DNA from: Candidatus Peregrinibacteria bacterium | GTDB lineage: Bacteria > Patescibacteriota > Gracilibacteria > UBA1369 > 2-02-FULL-48-14 | NCBI GenBank assembly: GCA_018658105.1 | Contig: JABHVW010000015.1 | Span: forward strand, 47,209-111,208 | DNA length: 64,000 nucleotides | Reading direction: 5' to 3' | Shown: positions 47,963 through 57,224 of the stretch, one piece after another | Numbering within the stretch: position 1 is the first letter of the stretch | How the letters are laid out: each line of letters begins with the position of its first letter | Notes under the pieces: generated by a model | The model's input: the letters and a program-made list of their open reading frames with translations, nothing else | Database searches by the model: none | Told to the model about the DNA's origin: nothing | Translations under genes and position numbers: made by a program

Positions 47963-48565
47963 TTATACTGGCGAATATACGCCTTTTACTACACCTTCAA
48001 TATACAGGTCACCTTCTTCAACAAGTAAAGGGGCATATTTTGGATTCAAAGATTCTAAGAAAATCTGCCCTTCACTCTTACGATACACCTTGATCATGGC
48101 CATTTCTCTGTAGACACAAACAATAATGTCACGGTCACTTACCACGTTGCTACGCTGAGCGATGATCAGGTCACCACTTGCAATCTTTGGCTCCATTGAA
48201 TCGCCTCGTGCTTTAATCATAAAAGCTTCTGAGGCAGAAAATCCAAAGATTCGCGAAGATATGGGCATTTTTTCGATTGGATTTCCATCTAGAATGGCTC
48301 CACTTGGCCCACATTGTGCAAGTCCATAAAGGTTCACGTAGGTGACAGGATTTTCTGGGTTGTCACTGAGCACCTGGTAGTCGTTGGGATTCGACGGGTT
48401 CCTTCGTAAAAGCCCCTTTTTCTCAAGCTGCCCAATGTGATGGATGACGAGAGTATGGCTAGAAAGATTCAACTTCTCCTGAAGTTGTCGTAATGTGAGA
48501 GGTGCTGACTGGTATTCCTGAAGCAAATCAAGAAGCTGTTGTTGTGTAGCGTGGAGTTTTTTCAT
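47963..48565 (-). CDS. LexA/S24-type autocleavable repressor with winged HTH
   Basis: N-terminal wHTH; cleavage-site-like LAQCGPSG; ARGDSMEPKIASGDLIIAQ (Ser) and MAMIKVYRK (Lys). Confidence 0.88.
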   Translation of the reverse strand: MKKLHATQQQLLDLLQEYQSAPLTLRQLQEKLNLSSHTLVIHHIGQLEKKGLLRRNPSNPNDYQVLSDNPENPVTYVNLYGLAQCGPSGAILDGNPIEKMPISSRIFGFSASEAFMIKARGDSMEPKIASGDLIIAQRSNVVSDRDIIVCVYREMAMIKVYRKSEGQIFLESLNPKYAPLLVEEGDLYIEGVVKGVYSPV

Positions 48566-48671
48566 GCTTTCATTATAGGAACTAATGCTACAAAAGTGAA
48601 GCCCAAATCATTTTCTATTTGCCTTGGTCAATGTTTTGGTCTAAGATGCTCACTGTTATTAAATTTCACTT

Positions 48672-48890
48672 ATGGCAAACATAATTCATGGCAACCAGGA
48701 TGGAGAGAACGGAGAGAATCAAAGCTACAAAATCCCTGGGAGAGGTACGGTCTCAAGGCCAAAGCTGGCGAAAGAAGTAGATCAAGGGAAGCATCCAAAC
48801 TTTCACACAATAAAAGTCGGGAATAAAAAGTTCGTACGGGCAAATCCAGACAACAAAAAGAAGAACAACGTAGACCCTAACCAGTCCTAA
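48672..48890 (+). CDS. Small basic protein (72 aa), first gene of TIR operon
   Basis: NQSYKIPGRGTVSRPKLAKEVDQGKHPNFHTIKVGNKKFVRANPDNKKKNNVD; stop/start TAATG overlap with next ORF. Confidence 0.7.
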   Translation: MANIIHGNQDGENGENQSYKIPGRGTVSRPKLAKEVDQGKHPNFHTIKVGNKKFVRANPDNKKKNNVDPNQS

Positions 48891-49279
48891 TGGAGAACAA
48901 GCTTAAACATCTCGAATTTATTCAAGGTATAATCAGTAGAATGGCTGCTAATTCATTCTACCTAAAAGGTTGGTCCCTCACGGTGTTTTCTGGATTATTA
49001 GCTTTATCTGTAGATCAGGGTGAAGTCGCTCTGCTACTGGTTGCGGTATCATCAAGCGTCCTCTTTTGGCTCCTAGATGGATATTATTTGTGGCAAGAGC
49101 GATTATTCCGACATCTTTATGACTCAGTTCGGCTTCTCGAAGAAACGCAGATTGATTTTGCAATGAAGATTGACTCTTCTAAAGAGAAATACTTGTGCGT
49201 ACTCACCTCTAAGACAATTTTTTTATTTTACTTTGGCATGCTATCAGCAGCAGCTTTAACATATTTTTTAACCAAATAA
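48890..49279 (+). CDS. Small membrane protein (129 aa), putative effector
   Basis: LKGWSLTVFSGLLALS, VALLLVAVSSSVLFWLLDGYYL, and C-terminal IFLFYFGMLSAAALTYFL hydrophobic segments. Confidence 0.78.
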   Translation: MENKLKHLEFIQGIISRMAANSFYLKGWSLTVFSGLLALSVDQGEVALLLVAVSSSVLFWLLDGYYLWQERLFRHLYDSVRLLEETQIDFAMKIDSSKEKYLCVLTSKTIFLFYFGMLSAAALTYFLTK

Positions 49280-49282
49280 CAA

Positions 49283-49726
49283 ATGGCAAGGAAAGTTTTT
49301 TTTAGTTTTCATTACTCACGCGACCATTGGCGTGTATCTCAAGTTAGAAACTCCAAGATTGTAGGCTTCGAAAAAAGTCCGTTCTATGATCACGCTCAAT
49401 GGGAAAAAATTAAGAGAGGAGGAGATCAGTCAATCAAAAACTGGATCGAAGATCAGCTAAAGGGAAGCTCCGTAACGGTGGTTCTAGTTGGAAGTCAGAC
49501 TGCTTCTCGTAGATGGGTGAAGTATGAAATCCAACGGAGTATTGCGCTTGGAAAGGGGTTGATTGGCGTAGACGTCAGTAAGATCAAAGATCAAAATGGA
49601 CAAACCGATGATACTGGAGCAAACCCTCTACCAAGTGGCTACCCTTTGTATAGATGGAACTCTGACAATGGACGTCAAAATTTAGGCTCATGGGTAGAAA
49701 AGGCAGCTCAAAGGGCTGGTAGATAA
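49283..49726 (+). CDS. TIR-like DUF1863 (ThsB-like) protein
   Basis: KVFFSFHYSRDHWRVSQVRNSKIVG…DQSIKNWIEDQLKGSSVTVVLVGSQTASRRWVKYEIQRSIALGKGLIGVDV. Confidence 0.82.
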   Translation: MARKVFFSFHYSRDHWRVSQVRNSKIVGFEKSPFYDHAQWEKIKRGGDQSIKNWIEDQLKGSSVTVVLVGSQTASRRWVKYEIQRSIALGKGLIGVDVSKIKDQNGQTDDTGANPLPSGYPLYRWNSDNGRQNLGSWVEKAAQRAGR

Positions 49727-49728
49727 CA

Positions 49729-50598
49729 TCAATGCTCTACTTTGTTCTGTAAATCTTGCAATCTATTTTGCGTATAACCTGTAGTAGTGTTCAGATTGGA
49801 ATGTCCAAGCAACTGAGCCAGGCCCACTAAATCTCCTGGGTGCCGCTGCAAGTAGCGATAGGCGAAGGTGTGGCGTAGACAATGCGGCGAGCACTTCACT
49901 TGAGCATGATTGGCATACTTATCCACTACCTTGTTTATAGTCACAGTGCTTTTAAGTGGACCCCGTTGGCCATGAAGTAACTTTGGCCCATCTACTCGCT
50001 CTATATACTCACTCAAAATGGGGCGAATCTTTAGGCTGAGAGGCACTATTCGAAATTTATTACCCTTTGATGCTCGAATATTTACGATGCCCTTCTTTGG
50101 GCTCATTTCAATGTCCTCTAAACGAAGCGCCATGACTTCGGACGCCCGCAGTCCACCAAACAACATAAGGCAAATAATCACTTTGTCGCGCAGGGAGCCT
50201 CGTAATTCTAACTCTTTCAGAAGCTTTCGCGTGTCTTGCTCTGTAAGAGAGCGAGGTGCTAGTGATTGCAAGGGGAGGGATTTTACTTTTCTTGTTGGGT
50301 CTTTCAGTTCGGGCTGCTCTTCTTGGGCAATTTTGAATAGCATTTTGAGAGTAGCGAGCCTTCTGTTTATCGTGCTGGGTTTGTGGGAAGTCAAATACTG
50401 GTTTTTGTAGTCGATCACATCCATTGGAAGTATTTGCTCTAACCTTAGCGCTTCACCATTCATAGTTTCATACCACTTTTTGAAGTGTCGAAGGTCTGAC
50501 AATAAGGCCTTTACAGTACTGGGTGCTAAGTCTTGCTCCAGCAACTTTTCTAGCCACCAACTGTTATTTTGCGAGTTTTCTAGTGCGTACTGGGTCAT
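49729..50598 (-). CDS. Tyrosine recombinase (XerC/D-like)
   Basis: SAM-like N-terminal domain; LMLFGGLRASEVMALRLEDI, CSPHCLRHTFAYRYLQR, LAQLLGHSNLNTTTGYTQ. Confidence 0.92.
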   Translation of the reverse strand: MTQYALENSQNNSWWLEKLLEQDLAPSTVKALLSDLRHFKKWYETMNGEALRLEQILPMDVIDYKNQYLTSHKPSTINRRLATLKMLFKIAQEEQPELKDPTRKVKSLPLQSLAPRSLTEQDTRKLLKELELRGSLRDKVIICLMLFGGLRASEVMALRLEDIEMSPKKGIVNIRASKGNKFRIVPLSLKIRPILSEYIERVDGPKLLHGQRGPLKSTVTINKVVDKYANHAQVKCSPHCLRHTFAYRYLQRHPGDLVGLAQLLGHSNLNTTTGYTQNRLQDLQNKVEH

Positions 50599-50696
50599 AA
50601 TGTGAGGGTTTTAGATGCTTTTGGGGCGGAACTGTATTAATAATTGTAGTTATTTAGCGAGTCAAAATTTGGAAAAGAACGCGGACTTATAAGGCC

Positions 50697-50978
50697 TTAT
50701 AAGTCGGGTCTAGCAATTACGAGAGCAACAATGCCATCATGAAGTGCTTGCGCACCAAGCTCTTCATAATGCAGGATTATGAAATCTGCTATTTTACTGT
50801 ATGAAACTCTTTTCGACATGAAGCCTCTTTTCTGTTCTTCTAAGTTTTTCTTTACTTTAGTTACGAGCTTAATTTTATGTGCTGTTTCGTTGTCGTAGTT
50901 TTTCTGAACCCATAAATTGTGAAGTTCCTCTTGGATTCTCCAAAGCTGCCCTAAACGTTTGAGTGTTGGTTTGTTCAT
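50697..50978 (-). CDS. Hypothetical protein, 93 aa
   Basis: ORF in element 2. Confidence 0.55.
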   Translation of the reverse strand: MNKPTLKRLGQLWRIQEELHNLWVQKNYDNETAHKIKLVTKVKKNLEEQKRGFMSKRVSYSKIADFIILHYEELGAQALHDGIVALVIARPDL

Positions 50979-51082
50979 ATCCTGTACTAAGTCAGCAGGC
51001 CTAGCCAGCGACGTTACTTTTACTGTTTAAAGTCTAGTTCCAGGTTGGAGAAAGGACAATGTCAAAGTGGCTAATTTCAGGT

Positions 51083-51568
51083 TTACCACACACCTATGTC
51101 TTCCATAAGACTCCGAAATTCGTAGTCATTACACATGTCTCTGTAATCATTAAACTTCTTGAGGCTCTTACATGTAGTTCCCAGAACATTAACGACACAA
51201 ACGTAGTCAGATCGAACTATTGCTCCATAGCCATTCGTTGCATCTACAGTATATTGGACTGTATAGAAGTTCTCAGCTGGATTTTCAGGCTTCTTTCCGT
51301 CTAATTCCCCCATTGATCCACAGTAATAAATTCCCTCCATTTCTCCTTGCAGAACATCTGGCTTACCAATGAATTTGGCATCAGCAGGATTCTTTAGGGA
51401 ATTGAGAAGCACTTCACGTGTATCTCTAATGAGCTCCTTTTTAAAACTAAAAGGTTGAGTAACAGCTAGAGTTAAAAGAATGAATGCAGCTGCTGCTCCT
51501 GCGCCCCAAAAGATGTGTTTTTTTGAAAGTCTAATTTTGTTCATGATGTACTGGTTATGAGTAGACAC
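51083..51568 (-). CDS. Membrane-anchored hypothetical protein
   Basis: N-terminal TM (HIFWGAGAAAAFILLTLAV). Confidence 0.6.
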   Translation of the reverse strand: MSTHNQYIMNKIRLSKKHIFWGAGAAAAFILLTLAVTQPFSFKKELIRDTREVLLNSLKNPADAKFIGKPDVLQGEMEGIYYCGSMGELDGKKPENPAENFYTVQYTVDATNGYGAIVRSDYVCVVNVLGTTCKSLKKFNDYRDMCNDYEFRSLMEDIGVW

Positions 51569-52000
51569 TCATGCACGTCAAAAAGAGCGCGTTAGAGGAC
51601 TCACCCAATACTTTGAATATCCACAAGGGACAATTCTAGACTGGACCGCTAAACGCGCTCCAGATTGACCAGAATTGATAGTATCCGAAGATACCGTGTA
51701 AATATTCATTATGTTTGGGTGAGTACTGCGAGTATAGCTTCAAGCTTATCCCACCACAAGTACCCCCCCCTTATCATCGTTTAGACCGTGTAAGAACAGG
51801 TTTTAAGCAGGCTTCAGGTTAGGAATGCAGTAAAAAGCTTTTTAACTTTCGAGCTTTTTTTATACTTTCTATAGTTTTATTACTTTTTCTATGGTTTGGC
51901 TCAATAAGTTTTCTGGACAAAGATTTATTTTTTTTCAGGTGCGGCGTTTTTCGCCGCAGTTTTATTAAAGTTAATAGTTTTATTATTATATCTTTAATAC

Positions 52001-52081
52001 ATTAACTCTATTTAACGACCCATTAACTCCAGTTAACGGTTTTCTATTAACTCCAGTTAACACCCATTAACTCAACTTAAC
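52001..52081 (+). repeat. Four iteron-like repeats ATTAACTCCAGTTAAC (20-24 bp spacing)
   Basis: 52001..52016 attaactctatttaac; 52022..52037 and 52046..52061 attaactccagttaac; 52066..52081 attaactcaacttaac; AT-rich flank to the left. Confidence 0.8.
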
Positions 52082-52101
52082 AGCTCTTCACCATATCAAT
52101 A

Positions 52102-52479
52102 TTACCCCTCCTCTGAAAGCTCAACACCTCCATTCCATTCGAGCAGATCAACCTTTTCAGTTAGGCAGATAAATTTTCTGTTGGTTATATTTTCTTGTAT
52201 TCCAATAACAAATCCAGCTTCTTCTAGACGAGTAATTGCATAGCTAACTGATGCAGTAGATTTATAACCTAACATAGGCATTTCTTTCAATAGATGCCTA
52301 TAGTTTATCCAAGTATACAATTCGCCGTCCGATTCCGCACTAATAACTTTTCTAAGAACTTTTTTTGATGAAGATTCGCATAAACCTTGTATATAACCCA
52401 AGATTGCAGCATCTTTTATTCCAATTTCTGGAGCTATTTCTTGGAATAGCTTTTGGTTAATAAATATTGAGAATTTCAT
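52102..52479 (-). CDS. Winged-helix-like small protein, possibly replication- or regulation-associated
   Basis: INYRHLLKEMPMLGYKSTASVSYAITRLEEAGFVIGIQE resembles a wHTH; stop lies next to the iteron-like repeats. Confidence 0.55.
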   Translation of the reverse strand: MKFSIFINQKLFQEIAPEIGIKDAAILGYIQGLCESSSKKVLRKVISAESDGELYTWINYRHLLKEMPMLGYKSTASVSYAITRLEEAGFVIGIQENITNRKFICLTEKVDLLEWNGGVELSEEG

Positions 52480-52656
52480 AATGAGTGGGGTTTTTGTAAA
52501 ACAAATAGATTAAGAAACCTTTCTAGTTTTAAATATTTAAAGTTTTAAGTGGGAGACAAATATGCCCCTGTGGACTCCACCCTTGGATTCCTGGAACAAC
52601 TATAATTTTGTTCACGCCTAAATAGAGTGTTGGCTTTGCTGATGCTATAAGCTCTT

Positions 52657-53046
52657 CTATTCCAAATTTTTAATAGGTTGTACTTCATTACGTTTTAATA
52701 GGGTATTAAATTTTTCGGTTACATTTTGTTCGATCAATAACCCCACCTCCTTATTTATTGGGTGGAAGCAGTCGATCTGTCCTTTTCTGGGGTAAACCAA
52801 GCGCATACCTTCTCCGTCTAGCCTGGAAAAGATGGCCACATTACCCACGTAGAATTTCTTGTCTACTACGAAGGAAGCGAAGCCAATGAGTCCATCCTTG
52901 GGTTTCACAGGAATAATGTTGATTTCCGAGATATTAATGACATTTTTCATATTGGTGTTACTTAAAAGGGCCCTTTTGATCTCCATCTGAAAGGAGTATT
53001 CGAACCGCATTCTCAAATGCGATTTGGTTTTCCTCTTCGTCTTCAC
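52657..53046 (-). CDS. SpoVG-family protein
   Basis: ISEINIIPVKPKDGLIGFASFVVDKKFYVGNVAIFSRLDGEGMRLVYP…CFHPINKEVGLLIEQNVTEKF. Confidence 0.65.
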   Translation of the reverse strand: MKTKRKTKSHLRMRFEYSFQMEIKRALLSNTNMKNVINISEINIIPVKPKDGLIGFASFVVDKKFYVGNVAIFSRLDGEGMRLVYPRKGQIDCFHPINKEVGLLIEQNVTEKFNTLLKRNEVQPIKNLE

Positions 53047-53197
53047 AAAAGACTACGGTGAAGTTGAGTTTTCGTTTAGCAGGTTTCCTCATGTTCATTA
53101 AATTTTGAGCGTGTTTGGAGACTATCTAAACAGGCGTAAAAAAATAATAAGACATAAAACCGACTTTATATCCCATGGCTAAAAGGGTGAGTTACCT

Positions 53198-53929
53198 CTA
53201 CCCTAAAAAGGTTTTTTTGAATCCTGATATTGTACTTCTAAAATCATCAGATGTGTAATCCCTCTTTTTCCCTAAAAGCTCTTTGGCTTTTGCTACTAAA
53301 GCAGATGACACCTTTGGTGGAATACCCTTAGGATGTTGTTTTTTTAGCTCCAGATACTTCTTCCTTAGGGCAAATTTCTCGTCAAAGAACTCAATAGGCT
53401 CCACTTGCTGGTATTCACAGGGTTCTTTAAATAAACCAGAATTCCATTCTGTAATTTGCTTAAACAAGTGCTGCAACTTTGGCTCGTTTAGTTTTTCTAT
53501 AAAAGTAATTTTTATTGTTTTTTCTCCACCATTTACTTCGAAGTCATATGGCAAAAAACGGTGCCTTTTCATAAGTACGTGTTGCAGCGGTTTGATCGGC
53601 AAATCAAAGTAATCAACTATTTTTTCCTGTATATGTGGGATCACTGTGCCCATTAAAAAAAGCGTGGCGGATTGACCATTCAATTCTTTAACCGTTCTAG
53701 TTTTTTTCTTTCCACTTGCTCCAATTATGATTTGCCCTTGTAAAACAGAGACTAAATATTCATTTTTCTTCAGTCCAAGCATACTTCTAGCTTCAGTGAC
53801 TCGATCGCTGCTTATTAGGAGCTTTTGAATTTTTTCTGATTCAGTTTTCATGGGTTTCATTACTTCTTCACACGTAAGTTTAAAGCACAAAGCTTCACGG
53901 CAAAAGGGTATCAGAACCATCTTCTCCAA
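53198..53929 (-). CDS. Hypothetical protein
   Basis: ORF, 243 aa, element 2. Confidence 0.6.
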   Translation of the reverse strand: MEKMVLIPFCREALCFKLTCEEVMKPMKTESEKIQKLLISSDRVTEARSMLGLKKNEYLVSVLQGQIIIGASGKKKTRTVKELNGQSATLFLMGTVIPHIQEKIVDYFDLPIKPLQHVLMKRHRFLPYDFEVNGGEKTIKITFIEKLNEPKLQHLFKQITEWNSGLFKEPCEYQQVEPIEFFDEKFALRKKYLELKKQHPKGIPPKVSSALVAKAKELLGKKRDYTSDDFRSTISGFKKTFLG

Positions 53930-53946
53930 AAAACTGTACTCAATGC

Positions 53947-54540
53947 TTAAGAGGTCTGCTGAAACTTTTCATTAAGCCATTCTTTCATTTCTGGCCACCA
54001 TATTTCTGCTACGTCCTTTTCTTTTGGAAAATCCATTGAAACATCTTCTTGAAATTCGCGATCATTCGGCACTTCTACAGTTGAACCCCAGTATGGATTG
54101 CGCTTCAGAGACGGGATGGCAGGGTTTTCACTCACTGAATCAATATTGCCGTCTATGATTTCATTCTCTGTCTCCACCCAGGCATGCCTCCACCGAAAAA
54201 CCTCCTCACCATTATGGAAGTATCTTGCCTGGCCAATTACTGACCTTGCTTCGATACCAAGGTGGACCAATGCTCGTTCCAAAAGGTCTGCGAATTGGAT
54301 GCACATATCAGAACGTCCACCAAGACTTTCATCAACAAAAGCGGCTACTTTATCAAGAAGTAGTCTTCGCCTTTTGCTATCGAGTAGGTTCGATTCGTCA
54401 ATCAAGCTCGTTGATGGCTTGGGTCGTGACCCAGCTCTTTTTTGGGCTCGAATTCTATCTACATGCTGTCTAGCTTCTGGCAGCAGCAGGTTCAAGAATT
54501 CTTCAGCAGATAAGTTTACAGCAGGTGATATTTCTCTCAT
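53947..54540 (-). CDS. Transglutaminase-like protein
   Basis: SDMCIQFADLLERALVHLGIEARSVIGQARY…RWRHAWVETENEIIDGNID (Cys/His/Asp layout). Confidence 0.6.
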   Translation of the reverse strand: MREISPAVNLSAEEFLNLLLPEARQHVDRIRAQKRAGSRPKPSTSLIDESNLLDSKRRRLLLDKVAAFVDESLGGRSDMCIQFADLLERALVHLGIEARSVIGQARYFHNGEEVFRWRHAWVETENEIIDGNIDSVSENPAIPSLKRNPYWGSTVEVPNDREFQEDVSMDFPKEKDVAEIWWPEMKEWLNEKFQQTS

Positions 54541-55124
54541 GAGTTCAAGGGAAATTGCTTAGAATTATCTAAAATATAGTCCGCATTTACTTTTGGCGAA
54601 AACTTTTCAAAGCATTGGAGATCATTCTTTTGCCAGATGCCCTCCCAGTATTCATCTTGCGGACAATTATATTCCTCTCGATCTCTTTTCTTGCCACGCT
54701 CAGTTGCTTCTTCAATTGGGCAATCTACCCAAATTGTATAAGAAAAATACTGCATCAGCTCTGGTCTCAAAAGACCTACACCTTCAACAATGAGAACACC
54801 TCTGTTTTTAAACGAGCGTTCTTTCCCTATAGAATTCTTTTCCCAGTCAAATTCATTGTAAGCAATCTCCTGTTCACCCAAAGTAAAGGGGGTTAAAACT
54901 TCCTTCTCTAGTCGTGAGTAGTCCATCACTTTCCATAGCTCGTAAGCTTCATGAACATTACTTTTAGAAAAAGAATCAATCCCTACTACTGGCGCATTCA
55001 ACTTTTTACCAAGCTTTATAGCAACTGTAGACTTACCAGAGCCACCAAACCCTGAGATTCCAATGATTATTGGCTTATCCAAAGTATTTATGCTTCCTGC
55101 GATTGAATCAAGTATTTGTTTCAT
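54537..55124 (-). CDS. Uridine kinase-like P-loop kinase
   Basis: IIIGISGFGGSGKSTVAIKLGKKL; VLIVEGVGLLRPEL; 4-bp overlap with next ORF. Confidence 0.8.
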   Translation of the reverse strand: MKQILDSIAGSINTLDKPIIIGISGFGGSGKSTVAIKLGKKLNAPVVGIDSFSKSNVHEAYELWKVMDYSRLEKEVLTPFTLGEQEIAYNEFDWEKNSIGKERSFKNRGVLIVEGVGLLRPELMQYFSYTIWVDCPIEEATERGKKRDREEYNCPQDEYWEGIWQKNDLQCFEKFSPKVNADYILDNSKQFPLNS

Positions 55125-55130
55125 GGTGAG

Positions 55131-55589
55131 TTATAAATCCTTTCCCATCAGTAATAAATATTTCTTAGGTTTATCTATAGTTTTGTAGCCTAAACGTTTG
55201 TATAGATTTTTGGAAGGATTGTCTGTAAAAACATGCAGCTGAACACTTTTCTTCTTTAATTTTTTTGCTTTGCGCTCAATCAACTCAAGTAATTTTGTAC
55301 CTACACCTTTCCCACGAATCAAACCTGATATCTGTAATTTATCAATATACAAGTTTTTGGGATTTATTGTCACCATATAGTAGCCAAGACGCTTATTATT
55401 CTTCGTAAGTACCTTTACTTTTTCAGGGTCAAACTCTCCTCTATATGCAGAGGGGCTCCATTGCCCTAGATGTTTAATAGCATAATGTTTCATATGCCTT
55501 TTTGTAATGCCATAACAAAATTTATAGTCCTGCCGAGTAGCGTTTCTAATCTTCAACTTATTGTCTCCAATTGTGATTTCCATGGACAT
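55131..55589 (-). CDS. GNAT N-acetyltransferase
   Basis: LYIDKLQISGLIRGKGVGTKLLELIERKAKKLKKKSVQLHVFTDNPSKNLYKRLGYKTI. Confidence 0.88.
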   Translation of the reverse strand: MSMEITIGDNKLKIRNATRQDYKFCYGITKRHMKHYAIKHLGQWSPSAYRGEFDPEKVKVLTKNNKRLGYYMVTINPKNLYIDKLQISGLIRGKGVGTKLLELIERKAKKLKKKSVQLHVFTDNPSKNLYKRLGYKTIDKPKKYLLLMGKDL

Positions 55590-55694
55590 TGTTCCTAGTA
55601 ATTTTTAAGCTAAGTAAATTTTATATTAGCTTCTTCCCTCAATGGGATTGTATCAGGTATTCCCATGTCCATTATATTTTACATCAAAGAACTG

Positions 55695-55768
55695 AAAGAA
55701 AACTGCTTCCCCCTGCGACAAAACCCAAATACAAACATAAAATAAGTTGAAAACATTGTGCTTCCATT
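55695..55768 (+). repeat. 74-bp direct repeat, copy A, flanking 55942..57210
   Basis: aaagaaaactgcttccccctgcgacaaaacccaaatacaaacataaaataagttgaaaacattgtgcttccatt. Confidence 0.85.
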
Positions 55769-55941
55769 GGCATTAAAAAGAACTAGACTTTTTGGCTTAC
55801 ATAAAGGCAAAAGCTGGATCTATTCAACATCAGCGCAAAGTTTTTAACTTAATTCTGTACAATTGCGACTTCAAACCTCAAGACCTTTACGGGGGCTAGC
55901 TTTTGTGTTATAATTGTCATAGCTCAATTACCAAAATAAAT

Positions 55942-57210
55942 ATGGCAACACAACACGAACAAAAATCTTTTACTGATCCTACAGCCTTTGTAGGCTCTCT
56001 GGTTGATATCTTGAATGTAGATGATGTGGAGGATTATTCTGCAGCATTGGATACTGTAGCTGGTCAATTAGAGGGACTAACTTCTCAAGGATTGCAAAGT
56101 TTAGTGCCTGTAATTGAAGCTAGAATGCAGTCTATGGAAGCTGTTCAGTTAAATTTGCAGGTTCGTGAAGGCACTCAGCCATTTAGAGCAAAAATAGCTG
56201 CTGCTTTGGCTAAGGTTTCTAGCAAGCCTAAATTTGAAGAAGAATATCATGATAACGAGATGCGGTTGGATAATTTACGTCATTTGCTTGATATGGTTAG
56301 AGGTGACATTGAATCGGCTGAATTTGATGAAGAAAGGCAAGCTCAAGATGCTCAATTTGCGAAAGAGAGACTTGTTTCTGAAGAACTTTCTACAGATTTA
56401 CATAGATTGGTTCTTTTTGGGGATGAAAATGTAGCTCCAACTGAAGATGGTTGGGGAATTATTATTGTAGATCGTAGTCTAGGAGAGGATGAAATGAGAA
56501 CTTTTATTCAGGCTAACGAAGCTGCTGCTTTACAACGTACTAGAGAAGTTGATGATATTTTAGGGCGAGTAGATGACCCGACTTTTGATCGAGATGCTAC
56601 TTTCTGCGTGTATGGTGCTGCTAATTTCAATGCGTATACAATGGAGAAAATGATTAGGTCAAAAGGGAATTTAGATGATATGCCAACATTGGATGAAGTT
56701 ACTACTCGTATGGCAGCAATTGAAGAAGCTATTCAAGGTAATTTTAGCGAATTGATTGACAGACTTCCTTACCCACAATGTAGTGTTGTTGTTGGTTTAT
56801 ATAGTGACACTTCATTTGCAAATGCAAGTTACTGGTTGACTGTTGATATCAATAAATCTGTTGAAGATAATATTGCGTTTGTTGCTTCTGTATTGGGGCG
56901 TCAGAATCCAGAAGAGGTTGAGGAGTTTTTAGTTGGACAAGGCTCTCAGGCTAAAACGGCCGAAAATATGCAACGGCAACTTTTGGATTATGCTTGTGCC
57001 ATGACCTGTAAAGAAGTTGATATTCCTTGGTTTGCTGTGGATAAAGGAGCTGAATCTCAAACACCAGCAGCAGATTCAAGGAGAGCTGGGGGTATTGTTT
57101 TGTTTGTAGACGAAAATGCTAGTCCTGAACAAGCTACTCAATTTATTCGCGATCATGCTGAAGAGTGGAAGCGACTAGATGCTGATCATAGAGCTAGTTT
57201 GGCTGGATAA
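55942..57210 (+). CDS. Hypothetical acidic protein, 422 aa
   Basis: ATG 55942 preferred; TATAAT at 55909 region; flanked by 74-bp direct repeats. Confidence 0.75.
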   Translation: MATQHEQKSFTDPTAFVGSLVDILNVDDVEDYSAALDTVAGQLEGLTSQGLQSLVPVIEARMQSMEAVQLNLQVREGTQPFRAKIAAALAKVSSKPKFEEEYHDNEMRLDNLRHLLDMVRGDIESAEFDEERQAQDAQFAKERLVSEELSTDLHRLVLFGDENVAPTEDGWGIIIVDRSLGEDEMRTFIQANEAAALQRTREVDDILGRVDDPTFDRDATFCVYGAANFNAYTMEKMIRSKGNLDDMPTLDEVTTRMAAIEEAIQGNFSELIDRLPYPQCSVVVGLYSDTSFANASYWLTVDINKSVEDNIAFVASVLGRQNPEEVEEFLVGQGSQAKTAENMQRQLLDYACAMTCKEVDIPWFAVDKGAESQTPAADSRRAGGIVLFVDENASPEQATQFIRDHAEEWKRLDADHRASLAG

Positions 57211-57224
57211 AGCTGCTCTGAACA

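Noticed and set aside
48672-49726. Canonical type I or II Thoeris
   Set aside because: No ThsA with SIR2/SLOG or Macro domain seen; only Thoeris-like wording is justified.
52001-52081. CRISPR array
   Set aside because: Repeats are 16 bp with 4-8-bp spacers and no cas genes nearby; the pattern fits iterons or operators.
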